NCBI GenBank assembly: GCA_025965935.1
Contig: JAOPVZ010000084.1
Coordinates: 1 to 34,778, forward strand
Origin: Frankiales bacterium
GTDB taxonomy: Bacteria > Actinomycetota > Actinomycetes > Mycobacteriales > SCTD01
DNA length: 34,778 nt
Direction of reading: 5' to 3'
Shown: one piece after another, positions 33,753 through 34,778 of the stretch
Position numbering within the stretch: position 1 is the stretch's first letter
Layout of the letters: each line of letters opens with the position of its first letter
Program-made: the position numbers and the translations under genes
The notes under the pieces: model-generated
The model's database searches: none
The model's input: the letters and a program-made list of their open reading frames with translations, nothing else
What the model was told of the DNA's origin: nothing

Positions 33753-33780
33753 TGTTAGTCGATGCAGAGGCGGTTCTGGC

Positions 33781-34778
33781 ATGTCGAGCGAGCTGTTTGC
33801 ACCCTGCGCGCTGCGGTGCGGGCTGGTCTTGCCCAATCGGATCGGGAAGGCGGCGATGGAGGAGGGCCTGGCCGGACATGCACAGCTGCCGGACGAGCGG
33901 CTGGTCTCCTTGTATCGACGCTGGGGCGCCGGTGGCGCCGGGTTGCTGATCACCGGCAACGTCATGGTGCACAAGGAGGCGATGACCGGCCCGCGCGGCG
34001 TTGTGCTGGATCGCGATGCTCCGATCGAGTCGTTCGAGCGTTGGGCAGAGGCGGGGAAGGCCGGTGGGGCCGTGATGTGGATGCAGATCAGCCACCCTGG
34101 CCGTCAGGTGCGCGCCAACATGCCTGGTGTGGTCTGGGGGCCGTCGGCCGTTGCCATGGACCTTGGCAAGCACAGCAAGCGGTTTCACGCGCCGAAAGCG
34201 ATGACACCGGAGCAGATCGAAGCCACGGTGGACCGGTTCGTCGTGGCGGCCGTCCGAGCCGAAGCCGCCGGATTCGATGGGGTCGAGATCCACGGCGCGC
34301 ATGGCTACCTGCTGTCGCAGTTCCTGTCCCCGCTCGCCAACCAGCGAACCGACGAGTGGGGGGGCTCGTTGGAGAACCGCGCCCGGATGCTGTTGGACGT
34401 CGTCGCCGCGGTCCGCGCCTCGGTGTCGCCGGCGTTCGCCGTGGCGGTGAAGCTGAACTCCGCCGACTTCCAGCGCGGCGGGTTCGACGCCGCTGACGCG
34501 CGGCGGGTCATCGCCATGCTGGAGCCACTCGGAGTGGATCTCGTGGAGCTCTCCGGCGGCAGCTACGAGAGCCCAGCGATGTCAGGCCGACCGGCCGATG
34601 CCCGCACTCTTGCCCGCGAGGCGTACTTCCTGGACCTGGCGACAGAGCTCGCCGTGACCAGCCGACTGCCGCTGATGCTCACCGGCGGCGTCTCGACGCG
34701 AGACACCGCGGAGAAGGTGATCGCCGGCGGCGTCGACGTCGTGGGGATGGCGACCGCCCTGGGGGTCACGCCAGATCT
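33781..34778 (+). CDS. NADH:flavin oxidoreductase, Old Yellow Enzyme family (3' end outside window)
   Basis: The first 332 codons of an FMN-dependent TIM-barrel oxidoreductase that reduces activated C=C bonds with NAD(P)H. Visible are LPNRIGKAAMEEG near the N-terminus (FMN-binding strand), WMQISHPGRQV, the conserved catalytic/substrate motif EIHGAHGYLLSQFLSPLANQ followed by RTDEWGGSLENR, AVKLNSADF, VDLVELSGG and MLTGGVSTRDTAEKVI at the phosphate-binding end. The long form (2,4-dienoyl-CoA reductase type) carries an extra Fe-S/FAD part that would lie beyond the window; which form this is cannot be told. ATG 33781 is the first start after the TetR operator. Confidence 0.9.
   Translation, partial: MSSELFAPCALRCGLVLPNRIGKAAMEEGLAGHAQLPDERLVSLYRRWGAGGAGLLITGNVMVHKEAMTGPRGVVLDRDAPIESFERWAEAGKAGGAVMWMQISHPGRQVRANMPGVVWGPSAVAMDLGKHSKRFHAPKAMTPEQIEATVDRFVVAAVRAEAAGFDGVEIHGAHGYLLSQFLSPLANQRTDEWGGSLENRARMLLDVVAAVRASVSPAFAVAVKLNSADFQRGGFDAADARRVIAMLEPLGVDLVELSGGSYESPAMSGRPADARTLAREAYFLDLATELAVTSRLPLMLTGGVSTRDTAEKVIAGGVDVVGMATALGVTPD

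Overview
The window is high-GC DNA (GC-rich third codon positions, many GTG and some TTG starts, four-base gene overlaps) and reads as a chromosome segment of an Actinomycetota bacterium. Supporting markers are the fused alpha-ketoglutarate decarboxylase Kgd, a DUF3052 protein, an F420-type luciferase-like oxidoreductase and Cys-anchored solute-binding proteins. No rRNA, tRNA, CRISPR array, integrase or transposase was seen. I would not name a genus.

Left flank (1-11025), mostly housekeeping and regulation: the N-terminal part of kgd (minus); a secreted S33-type lipoprotein peptidase; a small multi-pass membrane protein; DUF3052; an acyl-CoA dehydrogenase overlapping a PaaI-like thioesterase; a membrane diguanylate cyclase with a canonical GGDEF and I-site; a coupled pair of PAS-LuxR regulator and HtrA-like protease; and a GAF-LuxR regulator whose sensor half resembles AcoR.

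Catabolic block A (11036-19663): a LysR regulator is divergent from a nine-gene operon in which every adjacent pair of genes overlaps. Order: solute-binding lipoprotein, double-NBD ATPase, permease (a complete ribose/xylose-type importer), cupin, luciferase-like monooxygenase, small dimeric alpha/beta-barrel protein, carboxymuconolactone decarboxylase-like protein, alpha/beta hydrolase, SDR dehydrogenase. A 19-bp perfect hairpin ends it. The layout implies import of one small molecule followed by oxidation and hydrolysis; the substrate is unknown.

Block B (19719-32647): a minus-strand pair (family VIII-type esterase and PuuE-like polysaccharide-deacetylase-fold amidohydrolase) is divergent from an FCD-type GntR regulator. 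Then follows a second complete importer with an amidohydrolase, an SDR, an isochorismatase-fold hydrolase and a methylaspartate ammonia-lyase (MAL) homologue, and finally a TetR regulator coupled to an MpaB/Lcp-type (DUF2236) oxygenase. A shared operator-like word lies in the GntR/PuuE intergenic region and over the promoter of the second importer, suggesting one GntR regulon. Three C-N hydrolase folds plus an ammonia-lyase suggest a nitrogen-containing substrate. No glutamate mutase, the usual partner of MAL, is present.

Right flank (32648-34778): a decayed AbiEi/AbiEii-like toxin-antitoxin remnant, then a TetR regulator divergent from an Old Yellow Enzyme-type oxidoreductase cut by the window end, with a clear dyad operator between them.

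The best candidate for something undescribed is the pair of importer-plus-enzyme operons (A and B), and within B a MAL-like enzyme that keeps all catalytic positions but has His where characterised MALs have Gln329.
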